Shown here in pieces: positions 11,335 through 23,454 of a stretch of 64,000 bases of DNA. Position numbers and translations under genes: made by a program. Source of the stretch: Sporobolomyces roseus (lineage: Eukaryota > Basidiomycota > Microbotryomycetes > Sporidiobolales > Sporidiobolaceae); NCBI GenBank assembly GCA_016617785.1, contig JADILM010000001.1:372001-436000 (forward strand). The letters are read 5' to 3'. Below the pieces are notes generated by a model that was given only the letters and a program-made list of their open reading frames with translations, was not told the DNA's origin and did no database searches. How positions within the stretch are numbered: position 1 is the stretch's first letter; each line of letters begins with the position of its first letter.

Positions 11335-13257
11335 GATGAGCTATAGAGCTCTGTCGAGTCGTGAAGGAGCGTTGAAGTAGTCGTGAAAAGTGAAGTTGAA
11401 GACGTCAAGAGGTTTGAAAAAGCGAAACTTCGGCATTTTCGCAGAATTTGCTCGGACTTCCCGCAATCGATCAAATTCTCTTGATTTGCCTTACAGTAGA
11501 CGATCAAGGGGATGTGAAGCAGAACGACGACCAGAATGAAGCGCTCGCCTATTTGAGCTGTCTTATGGCGTTCGCATTTTCGAAGATTGCTTCTTGCTTT
11601 CGCACGCTTCCTTGTACAAGCTTTCTCGTGGCGGAGGTATCGATATCGAGCTCGACAGAACGTCCACGATAAGGAGTTAGCAGAACCGGTGAGCTCAACA
11701 CGATTGTGGACACTCGTTTCGAGGGCTACGACGAATTTTCGAGAATACGAAACTCGACGAAACGATGGCGAGATTCTACAATAGCTGCGCCGGTCGACAG
11801 TAGAAGACTCAGCGCGACGTCAAATCTGTCGGAAAAGAGCAAAGATGAGTCTGAAGCCGATACAGTCGCTCTAGTGCATCGAAACAAAACTGACTTTCGA
11901 CCAGAAGCGTCGACGTCCCGTCTACGACTGGCTAGCCTCTCGACCGAACTTCCTTGAGAGGAGCGTTGGAGGCCAACGTCCCTGCCAGGTCATAAGAGTC
12001 GGTATCTAGCCTTGTGCGCCATTCGACGAGGGGATCCTGAAAGTTAAACGAGAACAACCTCGCGAACGAGGCAGAAAGCGCGGTCTTCCGAATGTATATG
12101 GCCACTTGTAGGATGTTTGGCTGGCGTAAAGAGCGACCTCGAATAGGTGTCACTGCGTTGAGGCTGTCCCAAGCGAAAGAAAATCGAAACAAAGCGAGAT
12201 TCCGTCGAGAGTCAGCCTCGGAAGCAGTCGAGCCGGTATTGGACAGTAGACATCGTACTAAAGTAGCCACAGAGTGATCTCGAGAGTATTCGGAGAGACG
12301 TGCGTGAAGGGCAGGAGGGCAGGAAAGATAGGATCGTTTCTTCAATCTCAACATCTCACTGCACGTCGCTTCGGAATCACACGAAGCTCCTCAAAAGCGC
12401 TCAGGAACCTTTACGCACCCGACCAGAATTCTATCAATGGACTGCACGCTCTGATTCACGCTTTCGATTTCGATTCAACTCGCTACATCTTTCGAAACAC
12501 ACACGACGCTGGAGTCCACGAAGCGCTCAGAGACTACTCTCTATTACCATAAAGGGTCCTGGACGGCTCGACAAGCTCATAGCTTCCAAGGTGAGGGATG
12601 CAGAGTCGTTCGACACCAGAAATTGACGAGTTTGAGGGACTACGAGACTAAAGGTGAGTCCAATCGGTCTCTCTCGATCACACTGTAGAGTACTGAGGCA
12701 TGGCGTGTGCTCGCAGGCGACAGCCGCTGTTAACGGTCGACGTTTTGCTCCAGGTCCTTCGTTTCGATTGCTTGCTTCGACTTCGCTTTTGCCGGTGCTC
12801 ATGGTTCATGGACGTGTGGAAGAGCTTATGAATATAGTTGAACGATGGGTTGAGCGACTCGGTGATAAGCTTGGGAGCCCAAACCTGAAACGAGGTTCGG
12901 CAATGAGAATTTCGCAAGTCTCTCGCCTTCTTGACGTTCTTTCTGGGCAGCTGACTCTGACTTCACCATTCTCTACAGTAATAACGTGTGACATGTGCGA
13001 GAAGCTCTCGTTCGCTTTACAGCTTCTCGATTACTCGACCTTTTCGACCACGCTCAACCTTCCCTCTCACTTCTCCATCGCTTCCCCACGTCTCGGTTCG
13101 CACAGCCTCCTCGTCGCATAGCATGGTCTATGCTGAATATAAACGCTGGGCTAGACCGCGGGATAAGTCGGACTTCCGATAGAAATCGGAGGTTTGCCTC
13201 GCGTGAGTCTGTTACCTCTTTTCCTCTCTTTCCTCTCTACCTTTCACAAACGGCAAC
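11335..13257. other. 1.9 kb without a supported gene
   Basis: This stretch lies between the carrier start (minus) and orphan gene B (plus). Open frames here are short, Ser/Arg-rich on both strands, and do not join into a splice model with recognisable composition. It probably holds the divergent promoters. A pyrimidine-rich block just before 13258 looks like the leader of gene B. I see no repeat, tRNA or mobile element in it. Confidence 0.4.
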
Positions 13258-14581
13258 ATGAGTAGCATGTCGAACGCCCTACGACGCCTATCGTCGTCGT
13301 CAATTCGGTCAATTCGCGCAAGGAGTCGTTCGCACTCGAGGGGGGAACAAGAACTCGCGGGTGAGGATCACTTCAGGAAGACTAGAGCGGAAACCTACTT
13401 CGACAGGAAAATGGAGGAACTACAGAACCTTCCCGAGGTTGACGTACAGCAGATGCTGAGTATGGATTACGACGAACGGCAACGCTACCATCTGCGCCAA
13501 AGGCTGTTGCGCGTCGAGTCGAGGATTCCTGAGGTCCGTTCGAGCTTGAACGACATTCGGGACAAATGCGATGGTTCACAATCCCTCGAATTTCGCGCTT
13601 GGAGGGCCAAGATCCTCGCAATGCTAGAGCCGGAGGAGGACCCTATCTTCTACTATGAACTGGAGAATCATTGGGACAAGATCAGCTATGAGCTTGGCAG
13701 GATGATGAACTATGTGAATGCGAAGAAGAGGACGGTGGATGAAGTCTTGACCGAGTTCAGCACTTTGAAGGTTGCAGCTTTCCTGTTCGAGCGTATGGTA
13801 CGAAATGTTCCGATTTCGCGGGAAGGTGCTAAAAAAGCTGACAGCATCTGATGCTAGGCCTTACACGAGTTCCGCAAAGCAGCCCTCAATACCTTGTTGC
13901 GCCAGATCTGCGACGAAGCCGAGGGTTCGCCAGGGGAGAAGATCGTCAAGAAATGGACCAACAACATAGGGAACGCTCTCCGTGGAGTTCCGTACTTCCG
14001 CATCTACCACGAGACATACCTCTATGAAAAGGCCGTTGACGAGCTTTGGCTTGCGAGACATCAGGAGGTGGGTCTTTAGAAGACCTGATCTCTGTCGAAG
14101 AGTCTGGCTGACCAAACTTTTGAGATTTTGTTAGTTGACGGAAACCACTCAAAGCGGAATCGTAATTCGGTCTGAGTTCAAAGCATCTAGCGTCCTCAGT
14201 CACATTATCGTGAGTCGGCGACGGTCCTTCTCTTCTAATTTTGGTGCTTGCGAAACTGATTCTTGCGCTGTTCCTGATGCGTAGGGGACTCCGTCGCCGG
14301 AGCATTCTCCTCTTCTTCGTCCTACCTCCTCGAACGGAAGCCCTGGATCTCACTCACCTGGACTTCTTTCCCCTCATCAGGCTAACTACTCGTCTCGTCG
14401 CTCTTCATATACGGAACCCCCGTCTCCTTTGCACCTCTCGCCGAATAGATTCCTGGCGCCACCTCCCGCTCACAGTGAGTATTCTCTCAGGCGTCAGCAT
14501 CAACGCACGACGATTCGACTAGCTCGAATGCACGACCTCAAAACTTTCGGTAGAGCTGTTCATGGAGGAGTTTTGATCTGA
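13258..14581 (+). CDS. Orphan alpha-helical protein B
   Basis: I do not recognise this gene. Three exons (13258-13797, 13858-14067, 14285-14581) are all phase 0 and sum to 1,047 nt, or 348 residues. Residues 1-45 are Ser/Arg-rich. The middle is strongly helical and charged, with FRAWRAKILAMLEPEEDP, a LERM end of exon 1, and a second helical block containing EKIVKKWTNNIGNALRGVP and YLYEKAVDELW. The last exon is a disordered Ser/Pro tail with repeated SP/SPxxSP sites (potential proline-directed kinase sites) and ends with a basic RMHDLKTFGRAVHGG segment. No membrane helix or signal peptide is seen. The order of blocks resembles orphan protein A at the left edge. Intron 2 is about 217 nt. It converges on the PPP4R2 gene, with about 190 nt between stops. 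Confidence 0.6.
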
Positions 14582-14775
14582 CCCCATACTTTTTCCCGTT
14601 ACCTTTCCCATATCTGTACTGTTCTTTTGCAATCTGTTTGTTCCGTCACACCCTGACACGAGAGTGATTCGCGCGAGAAAAGAGAGTTGACTCTCCGAAA
14701 CTTGCGTTTGCGAACGAGAATCTCCAATAAAATAAAACTACAACAGTGTGACAGCAAAGGGATATCGAACTACAA

Positions 14776-16286
14776 TTACTCCTTCATTCTCTCCTCTATC
14801 CCACCTCCATCTTCTTCCACTTTCGGAGAACTAGCTCTCACGAACCGACTCCTCAAACTATCTTGTGGTTTCTCTAATAGTAGATCTGTCGGAGCGAGGC
14901 TGGAGGAAGAAGAAGGTGGAGATTCATGAGCGTCTGCTGTCGTAGGAGGTAGATTCGTAGTTGCCGATGAGAGCGCTATAGGTTCTGCAGTTTCTTGTCC
15001 ACCACTCCCGGGATCAACCTCATCTACCAAACCTCCTGTTGGTGTAGCAGTATCGAGATGCGGAGGAGGTACTTCCCCTCCTGGTGTTGTACCGTTGAGA
15101 GATGGCGGTGGTCGAGTAGTTTCGATGGGGAGAGAAGCGGCAGAACTTCGTGAGGGACTAGAGGAAGAAGGGTCGTCGTCGAAAGCTGAGGAAGGTAAAG
15201 GTGGAGAAGACTTTGATAGCCAGGGTATAGGAGACAGTAAGGGTATCACTTGAGGGGTTGATTTTGGGGTAGATGCGGTCGAAGCGGAGGACGAGAGAGG
15301 GGAAGAAGGAATCGGAGTGGTCGCTCTTCGATGTGTGTGATGAGCTGGAGAGAGGATCTTGTCGTCGTGGATGACCCCTAAGGAGTGATATTCGAGGGTC
15401 TCGGCGGAGGTTGATGCGACTGCCGCGACGAGGAGGGGATCGTCTGAGGAATCTTCGGTGAAGGTCGATCGTTCAGATGTTACGCTCAACACTCGATTCA
15501 TCGCTCGAAGGTACTTCGGTAGGGATTTGTAGTTTCTCCGAGGATGCAGTAAGAGTTCGCACATCCGTTGTATTGTGAAGGGAGGTCTATCGAAAGAAGC
15601 AAAGTCAGATCAACTCGTCTTTCGATTCGATAGCGTTGAGGCCAAATGTTACCCAGTGAAGAAATCCATCGTCTCGTTCGCTCTCATCCGTGTCTTGTAC
15701 GCCTCTTCTGCCGATAGAGAAGTAGGTGGACCCGTGGTGAGGAATCCATCAATCGCCTGTGAGAAACAGGAGTTCGAATCAGTCGTCTCTCAACCCAGGT
15801 TCGAGTGCAGCTGTACGTACCTCTGCAAGTTTATGTTTGAGCATATCTCTAAGTATTGGCCAATCTGCACTGCAAAGAGTAGGAAAGGGAAATGATGTAG
15901 GAGAGAGAAAAGATTCGAGGGGGAAGGGAAGAGGACTCACTCTACCACATTCGTACTACTGATCTGCTCCAATAGATCATCAAACGCCGGCAAGTACTCG
16001 AATCCCGGTGAGAGTTGTGGAGGAGGAACAGAAACTAGAGTTATTGATCAAACAGATTAGCACGACGAGGACAGCGCAGATAGGAGCGAGGAGGACCTAC
16101 AGCCATTCTCAGATCCTTCTCCCATATCCTGACGCGCGTTTGAAGAGATAGAGTGCGATCGAAGTCAACTGAACTTCCAAAAACATTCCGACGAATTTCG
16201 AAACTCGAGGTTGACTTCTTTCCATTCGCTTCTTGCTCCGCGAATGACTGGTAGACCTGTCTGAATGCGCAGATACTATGTGACAT
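14776..16286 (-). CDS. PSY4: Protein phosphatase 4 regulatory subunit 2 (Psy4)
   Basis: This is the PP4 regulatory subunit (PPP4R2 family), which helps the PP4 catalytic subunit dephosphorylate checkpoint targets such as gamma-H2A. On the minus strand the exons give a conserved N-terminal region: EYLPAFDDLLEQIS; then WPILRDMLKHKLAE; then EEAYKTRMRANETMDFFTG; then PPFTIQRMCELLLHP followed by KSLPKYLRAMNRVLSVTS. The FTIQRxCELL...P...Y...KxLRAxxxxLxVTS pattern is the PPP4R2 signature. The C-terminal ~230 residues are a disordered Ser/Pro/Glu tail, as in homologues. Exons are joined by canonical introns at about 15584-15664, 15801-15840 and 15900-15945; the exact edges of the smallest exons were not all summed. 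The start at 16286 gives a plausible but unconfirmed first exon. Confidence 0.82.
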
Positions 16287-16782
16287 TTTCGGGAGCTTCT
16301 ATAACGGTTCAGTCGACTTTCTCTTCTCTGTCATCTCCCGATTTCTCGACGGTTCTCCAGCCTCTGCTTCGTTTCTTGCCCTACTTGACCGCTCGGTAGA
16401 TTTCACAAACAGGCGATCGTGAACCTCGTCACCGTCACACCTGAACGAGATTGTCCGCGGAGTTCATCGGCTTCGTTTCTATAGGTTTCGCTTCTCCGCT
16501 CGCTCTCTTCTCACTCTCCTCTCTTCGAGGTCACAGCCTGCACAGCTCTTTCAGCTCCCTCTGATACGTTTGCACAGTCGACGAGAACCTCGAGAGCGAA
16601 CTGGTGAAGTTTTTCTACTCTCTCTCCTCGTCATCTCGCTCGAAGCATCGCTCACTCGTCTCGATTTACAGGCTACACCCAGCTCCTTCCTATCTCTCTC
16701 GCCTTTCGCGACTCGCCACCGTCCGTCTCTCATAGCAGTTCTCGATTCGACCCTTTCTTCGCCTCTTCGTCTCCAACACTCA
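16287..16782. promoter_or_regulatory. Divergent intergenic region
   Basis: About 500 nt lie between the PPP4R2 start (minus) and the coiled-coil gene start (plus). It is pyrimidine-rich toward the plus-strand gene. No TATA box or repeat is obvious. Confidence 0.3.
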
Positions 16783-18190
16783 ATGAATCAAGCTCTCTAC
16801 GATCTCGACGAGACTGGCTACATCGATCCTGAGCTCTATCAAGATCCTTACGCGTACTCTTCCGGACTCTACACGGGACTCGGAGGATTCGACAATCCTC
16901 CTTCTTTGCCTGGAGCTTACGAAACGGAATCACCATATGCTTTTCAAGGAGGATACGACGCGGGATATGTCGATAGCGAAGTCTATGGAGATCGAGTACG
17001 TGGAGGAGAGTACTACGACGATCCGTATTACGGTTCATTGATGTGGGACGAAGGGAGATTCGACCTGACGGACTACACCAGCTTCATCGATCGAGAAGTG
17101 CCCATCTACGAAGCTTGGGGAGACGATCGATGGAACGAGCAACAGTACGCTCTCGCTGATCTACTCGTACGTTCTTGATCCTCGCAAACCTTGCAACAAG
17201 TTCACTGCTGAATCTAATTTCATTGAATTTCGAGCAGTACTTCCAACAACGGCTCGAAATGGATCGTACACTCGATGAAACGGAACGGATGAGCCGCTGG
17301 GAAGAACGCTTGGCTTGGGAGGAGCTGGAGGAAAATGAGCGATTGAGGCACTACCGAACTTATGATCCTCACCGTCTCTCGTGTCTCGGTCTTTCTGGTG
17401 GGCCTCTTCCGTCTGTCGTTCGATCATTCCCTCCCACCCAAACTGACGCTGCTCTCGTGAGCTAGACGGGTTCTGGGGTCGGCGTTTCGGAACTCGGCAA
17501 GATTTGGACCTTTCGCATCTTCGCTCAATTCCGCTCAGGAGAGACTTGTTCTCCTCGCCGTACCGTTCCACCTTCATTCGATATCCCAGTGCGTCTCAAG
17601 TCCTGTTCTTCTCTGCGTCTTCGACTCATCTTTTTTCGTCTATTCTCAGATCTCGGTCGTCGTTATCAACCGTACTTCTCCCGCTCTTCTTTCCGCGCTT
17701 TCCAACCACGCTCGAGTTCGCTTTGCCACTATCCTCGAATCGATCCAGTTCCGGCCGTAAGCTACTCATCGAGACCTATCTCTCACGGAGGATCGATGAA
17801 CGTTCGAAATCAGGAATTGGCGAGTCGACTGAGACTCGCAGAACTTCGAGGTGTGCAATTACCATTCTCACGCGTGAGCCAGTATCATTGCTGATTACTC
17901 TCTTCGCGTCATTAGCCTCACTCACTTCACTCTCTCCTGCTGACCGTTCTCGAGCGAACTCCGACGCTCGACACCTTCGACAGCTTATGAACGAGGTGGA
18001 ACGCTGCTCTCGCACTATCGATCGATCAGAACGTCAACAAGATGCGGTACTACAAGCTGAGGAGCTTGCGAGGGAGAGAGAAGAGATGAGGCTCGAGTGG
18101 GAGGAGAGGGAGAGATTGCGAAGATTGGATGTCGGGCTCGATAGGCTCAGTGATGGACGGGGAATGCGCTTGGGTGGGAGCTACTATTAG
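16783..18190 (+). CDS. Tyr/Asp-rich coiled-coil protein, unknown
   Basis: I do not recognise this gene. Exon 1 (16783-17166) encodes an acidic, Tyr/Gly/Asp-rich N-terminus (for example DPELYQDPYAYSSGLYTGLG and FDLTDYTSFIDREVPIYEAW). A second exon from 17238 is helical and charged (EERLAWEELEENERLRHYRTY). Later exons near 17465-17580 and 17650-17870 are basic and Ser/Arg/Tyr-rich (FWGRRFGTRQDL, NQELASRLRLAELRG). The last exon, ending at the stop near 18188, is a coiled coil (AEELAREREEMRLEWEERER) closing with RLGGSYY. Donors at 17167 (GTACGT) and about 17873 (GTGAGC) are canonical; the inner boundaries are uncertain. No membrane segment or targeting signal stands out. The Tyr/acidic head and coiled-coil tail would suit a scaffold or cytoskeletal role, but that is only inference. 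Confidence 0.55.
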
Positions 18191-18519
18191 CGACCTGCCG
18201 AAGCGAGCGCATGAGTACAGAACAGTTGTCGAGATGCCAATCCAAAGCGATCGCACTCTCGATTTCGAAGCTGAATCTCTTTGGGAACGGCAAGCGATGC
18301 TAAACGAGAGGTTGCCGAGAACTGAGCAGAATTGAGTGAAGAGTAGCAAGGAGAGAGTCGCTCACTTCAATTGGGACAAAATTGGGACTTGCAAATTCCT
18401 CTGCAGGGGAAGGAGGAGAACGAAGCAACTTTTCGACTCTAAAATTTACCGTCGAAGAGGGCAAGAGGAGGAACAGAGATCGAAACAACTCTTCCACCTC
18501 ATTGTACGATAGATCCAGC

Positions 18520-20764
18520 ATGTTGTCCAGGACTTTACGACCATTCTCAAGACTAGCCAAACCTTCACCTGCGATCCTCGCCCGTTCGCTCGCCACAGAG
18601 GCAACAAGTCCTCGACCTCCTCAATCTCGCGAATACCAAACTGTCGAAGATCTACACAACAAGACTGCTCATGAGATCCTTGCTGGTGAGCTCTACTTTC
18701 CTCTGCTACCATCCCCACAGCTCTCACTTCGAAAGATGGAGTTGTCGAGTCGATGATTGGCAACCTGATTCTCTCCTTCCCTACGACTTCGATCGCTGAC
18801 TTCTAAACCCCTTGTTGCATAGAACGAGATGCTGGTAAAGCTGGTGGTAAGTTGCGCCTTCTTCCTCGAGACTGAGTAGAAGTTGTTTCGATGATCCATC
18901 TTCTCGACCTCATCATCGGAACTCATTCCCTACCTGTACTGATATGTGTACACACTACAGCCATGCGTCACTTCACTCTCAACTTCGGACCTCAACATCC
19001 CGCCGCTCACGGTGTATTGCGATTGATTCTCGAACTCAACGGAGAAGAGATCCTTCGTTCCGACCCTCACATCGGTCTCCTCCACCGTGGTACCGAGAAA
19101 CTTATCGAATACAAGACTTACACCCAAGCCCTCCCTTACTTCGATCGACTCGACTACGTTTCCATGATGACCAACGAACTTTGTTATTCTCGTGCTGTCG
19201 AGAAACTCCTCAACATTGGTGAGTCACCCTTCTATGTTCAGTGTTGTCAGACATTCACTGAGCGGCGTTGTGGTTGTTACAGATGTTCCCGAGCGAGCAA
19301 AGTGGATTCGAACCCTTTTCGGTGAAATCACTCGAATTCTCAACCACTTGATGGCTGTCCTCACTCACGCTATGGGTAAGCCTCATATTCCTAGCTCTTA
19401 CCATGTATTACCCGACATATATGCTGACATGCGCTCTCTTGTTGTAGATGTCGGAGCTCTTACACCTTTCCTTTGGGGTTTCGAAGAACGAGAGAAGCTT
19501 ATGGAGTTCTACGAGCGAGTTTCCGGTGCTCGCCTCCACGCCGCCTACGTCCGACCTGGAGGAGTAGCCTACGATCTCCCTCACGGTCTTCTCGAGGATA
19601 TCTACAAGTGGGCCACCGCATTCTCGAACCGAATTGATGAGATCGAGGAGGTTGTCACTGGTAACCGAATTTGGAAGCAGCGAACGGTCGGAGTTGGACC
19701 AGTGACCGCTCAACAGGCTCTCGATTACTCGTTCTCTGGTGTCATGCTTCGTGGTTCCGGTATTCCTTGGGATATTCGGTCAGTTTCGCATTCTCTCGAT
19801 CTCGCTCTCGTGCTATTACTGATTTCATCTTCTCCATAACACCTAATAAATCCATACACCAATTTTTTAATATTCGATGCGAATCCGTTTCCTCCCTTCC
19901 AATTGCACTTCCTCCGATGCTCTCACATTCACCTCTTCTCTCCCATTCTCTCTTCCCCCTACCTCAACATTTCACGCATCAACAGCAAGGTCGCCCCTTA
20001 CGACGCTTACGACCAAGTAGAGTTCGATGTCCCCGTCGGAAAGAACGGAGATTGTTACGATCGATACCTGTGCCGAGTTGAGGAGTTCCGTCAATCCCTT
20101 CGAATCATCAACCAATGCTTGGACAAGATGCCCGCCGGTCAAATCAAGGTTGACGATCACAAGATCGTTCCTCCCCCACGTGCTTCGATGAAGGAGTGCG
20201 TTGCCCTTTCTTTTCGTCAAGGAAGAATGTGTTCCGATGCTGACCAAGAGCTGTGAATTTTTTCTGCAGGTCGATGGAATCCCTCATTCACCACTTCAAG
20301 CTCTTCTCTGAAGGTTACGCAGTTCCTCCAGGAGAGACCTACTCTGCTATCGAAGCTCCCAAGGGAGAGATGGGGTAAATTCCGAAAAACTTTACTCCTT
20401 TCGCAGATCTTTACTCCAGACTGATCTCGATTGTTGCTCTATTATCAGTGTCTACCTCGTTTCGGATGGATCGAACCGACCTTACCGATGCAAGATTCGT
20501 GCTCCCGGATTCGCTCATCTTGCTGGTGCAGATTTCATGGCTCGAGGTCATTGGTTACCTGATAGTGCGTTCTCCCTTCTCGCTATCTCTCTCGCTTGCG
20601 CTGTGTGCTGACTTCGTTTATGTCGTTCCCCTTACTTCTCCCCTGTAGTGGTCGCCATTATCGGGTGGGTTTCCTCTGAATTCTTCCTATTCCGCGCACG
20701 CTCACTGACCTTGCTCTCGATTCATAGAACCATGGATCTCGTATTCGGAGAAGTCGACAGATAG
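18520..20764 (+). CDS. NDUFS2: NADH:ubiquinone oxidoreductase 49 kDa subunit
   Basis: This is the complex I core subunit that, with PSST, forms the quinone-binding pocket next to cluster N2. Ten exons (18520-18685, 18823-18846, 18961-19218, 19283-19375, 19448-19778, 19986-20195, 20270-20374, 20449-20564, 20649-20664, 20728-20764) sum to 1,356 nt, or 451 residues. A presequence ([14 protein letters not shown]...) precedes the mature domain with [60 protein letters not shown] and the invariant C-terminus DLVFGEVDR. Exons of 24 and 16 nt are needed to keep the frame. It lies about 9.3 kb from the 75 kDa gene on the same strand. The 419 nt between its stop and the OS-9 start contain no further gene. 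Confidence 0.96.
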
Positions 20765-21183
20765 ATAATATAGCACGAGAGGGGAAAAGAGCAGCTAGGC
20801 TGTCCATCGCGCAGAAGAGGAAGCGAGATATTCTTTGTTCATGTCTTTTTTTTTCAGTTTCTTTCCTGTATTCAATTTTCGTTACAACCTCCGACCGGAG
20901 TCGTCGACTTGATCTCGCCGACGATGTATTGCCACAGCTATGCCTCGGTCTGTCGCCGTCTTCGAGGCGTCGTTCAGCGTTAGCGCGTCCCTCCGCAGAC
21001 CGGCTCTCCCTCTCACGATCGTTCGTTTTCGCCGTCGCAGGCTCTATATCAACCGTGATCCTGTGCGAAGGGCCGCTAGAGGGTTAGGAAACTGGAAACG
21101 ATGAAGTGTTTGAGGACTTTCCAACTTCGCTCATCTTGAAACGGCTCTCTCGCCTTTCCATCACACTCTACCTCGATAGAGAG

Positions 21184-23177
21184 ATGGCGTATCGCCTGAT
21201 ATCACTCTTGGCGGTAGCCACACCAGCTCTCGCATTGTCGTCTCACTCTCCTATCGATCTCGAAGCCTATCCCGCCTACACGATCTCGCTGAACCAGGAG
21301 AACCCAGTACTCAACGAAACTCTCAATGACCTATTACACGAGACTCTAGAGGTACGTATCATCATCCCTAGCTCCCTGACTTCGCTCGCTGACTCGCTTG
21401 ACGATCAGGCTCCACCGAATTCAGTTCCCGAGAAACGACATTTCCTTCGAACTCCATCGGGACAAGGGTTCCTTTGCACAGTACCATCAGTTACAATAGC
21501 ATCAAAGAAGAGAGCGCAAGCTCAAGCGGAATTAGATGAATCCTCAAGGCAACTACAGAGACAGAAAGGACTCGAGAGAGGATTGGCATTGTTGGAACCT
21601 ATGAGAGGAGGGTGCATCTATATGAAACAGAACTGGTTCACCTATAGCTTTTGGTGAGTTCGACTTCAGCTCACACATTCGTTTGATGCAAGCTAAATTC
21701 ATTCTCGGAAATTTAGTTATGGATCCGAGATTCGACAGTTCCATGAAGTACGAGTAGCGGGATCACCAGCACCGAAAGAGGATCCGAATGCAGAAGCCTA
21801 CGTTCTTGGACACGCCCCGGAGCCGTCAATCTACAACTCGAATCCGAAATATGGGTCGGGATCTCATGAAGTTGCGAAGAAAGAGGCATGGATCCCTTCG
21901 AGATTGGGAGGAGTTGAGGGAATGGGATTGGACGAGTCAGGGAGATACTTGAGTCAGGTGTGGGAAGGCGGAACGGTTTGCGACAAGACGGGAATGCCGA
22001 GAAGTGTCGAAGTACAGGTACGTCGAGATTATTATCCTCTTTACGTTCTGTTCTCCTTTGCTGATCGCTCGTCTACCTTAAGTTTCATTGCAACACTCAA
22101 ACAATCGATCGGATAGCGCTGATTCGAGAAACCTCAAGTACGCATCTCAGATCTATCTTCGGACACTCAGAAACTGACAAGCTGTTTTCTCGACAATTCT
22201 AGTCTGTCGCTACGTCCTACTCATCCACACTCCTCGACTTTGCGCCGAACCTCTCTTCCTCGAAGGTGCAGACAAGAGCCTCGAACCTCCTTCAAATATC
22301 GAATGTCAACCAGTCGTCTCAAAGTTCCATGAATCGATCTCACACGGAGATCCTTCTACGGCATCGATCGAATCCCATGACGGTGGAGAAGGATTAAATG
22401 AACCGATGCCTCTGCAGAACCTCGTCATTCAGCCTCCTGCTCAAGCTCAAGGAGTCGATTCTTCACTTCCGACCGACGATCAACACTCTGCTTCGACTCT
22501 CAGCACCGACTCGGAAGAGCAAGATCACGTCGAGACAGCTTTGTTGATGACCTATAATTCCGAAACTGGAGAGATCGAATCGGTCGAATCAACTATTCTC
22601 GATCTCGTGGAAAAGGGAAAACAAGATCAACAAGAGCTGAGAAGAAGGGTATTCGGAAATGGTCAAGACGAGACGCTTCAACGGGAGGGACAAGGAAACG
22701 CAGAGGGACAGGAAGGACCGAAAGCGACAATCACGGTCGATCAACTCGAGGAAATGGTCAAGATGGTAAATGCGCTGTCCTTCGCATCTCCCCTTTCATC
22801 GGTGACTAACTATGCCTTGTGTGTGTCTTCAGATGGCCGACTCGCTCGCGAATGCGATGAAGGATGCTACTCGACAAGGAGAAAGATCAGATTCCCGCGA
22901 ATCCGCCCAGGATTCCGAAGCCTCGAATCCCTCAAACCGTGATCAAGTCGTTTCGATCCTCAAGGAACTCTGGGGACAAGATACCGCGGCTCAGCTTGGC
23001 GTAGAGCAACAAGCAAGAGGCGACGAAGGGAATCTAATCAAGAACTTGTTGAAGAAGACGAGGGGAAACAACAAGAACGAGGCGTTCGAGCAGATGAAGC
23101 GAGGGTTCGGAAGAAGGTATGATCTAGCGGATGATGAGGACGAGGATAATCCACGTAGACCGCGAGATGAGCTGTAA
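21184..23177 (+). CDS. YOS9: OS-9/Yos9 ER lectin for ERAD
   Basis: This is an ER-lumenal lectin that reads trimmed N-glycans on misfolded glycoproteins and delivers them to the Hrd1 ubiquitin ligase. Six exons (21184-21351, 21409-21653, 21717-22017, 22083-22137, 22203-22765, 22833-23177) sum to 1,677 nt, or 558 residues. A signal peptide (MAYRLISLLAVATPALAL) is followed by the MRH domain: GGCIYMKQNWFTYSFCYG, IRQFHE, GGTVCDKTG, FHCN and the RYVLLIHTPRLC end, with the paired Cys residues expected. The C-terminal half is acidic and disordered with a short helical segment. The protein ends in RDEL, an HDEL/KDEL-type ER retrieval signal. The same tetrapeptide ends the UGGT-like protein at 29570, so the two probably share the retrieval receptor. 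Confidence 0.9.
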
Positions 23178-23203
23178 ACGAAGTTTTGAGGATTCTTGTT
23201 GTA

Positions 23204-23204
23204 C

Positions 23205-23242
<38 letters not shown>
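23204..23242. repeat. (CT)n microsatellite
   Basis: This is a near-perfect run of about 19 CT dinucleotides with one CCC interruption, in the 3' untranslated region just after the OS-9 stop codon. Confidence 0.9.
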
Positions 23243-23244
<2 letters not shown>

Positions 23245-23454
23245 ACTTCCAGTTCGAGACAGCGACAACCGAGAGAGTGTTATTAGCAGGAGGATAGGAC
23301 ACAAAGGAGTAGTACTGGGTTATGAGTAAAAAAGAGAAATGAGTGTCTATGTTTGAATGGAGTTTCCAAGGGAGAGAACGGCAAATTAGGTAGGTAAATC
23401 GGAGAGAAGTGTGTGAGAGAGAGAGATAAACAAGTCTAAGGTTCGGCCGTTTGT

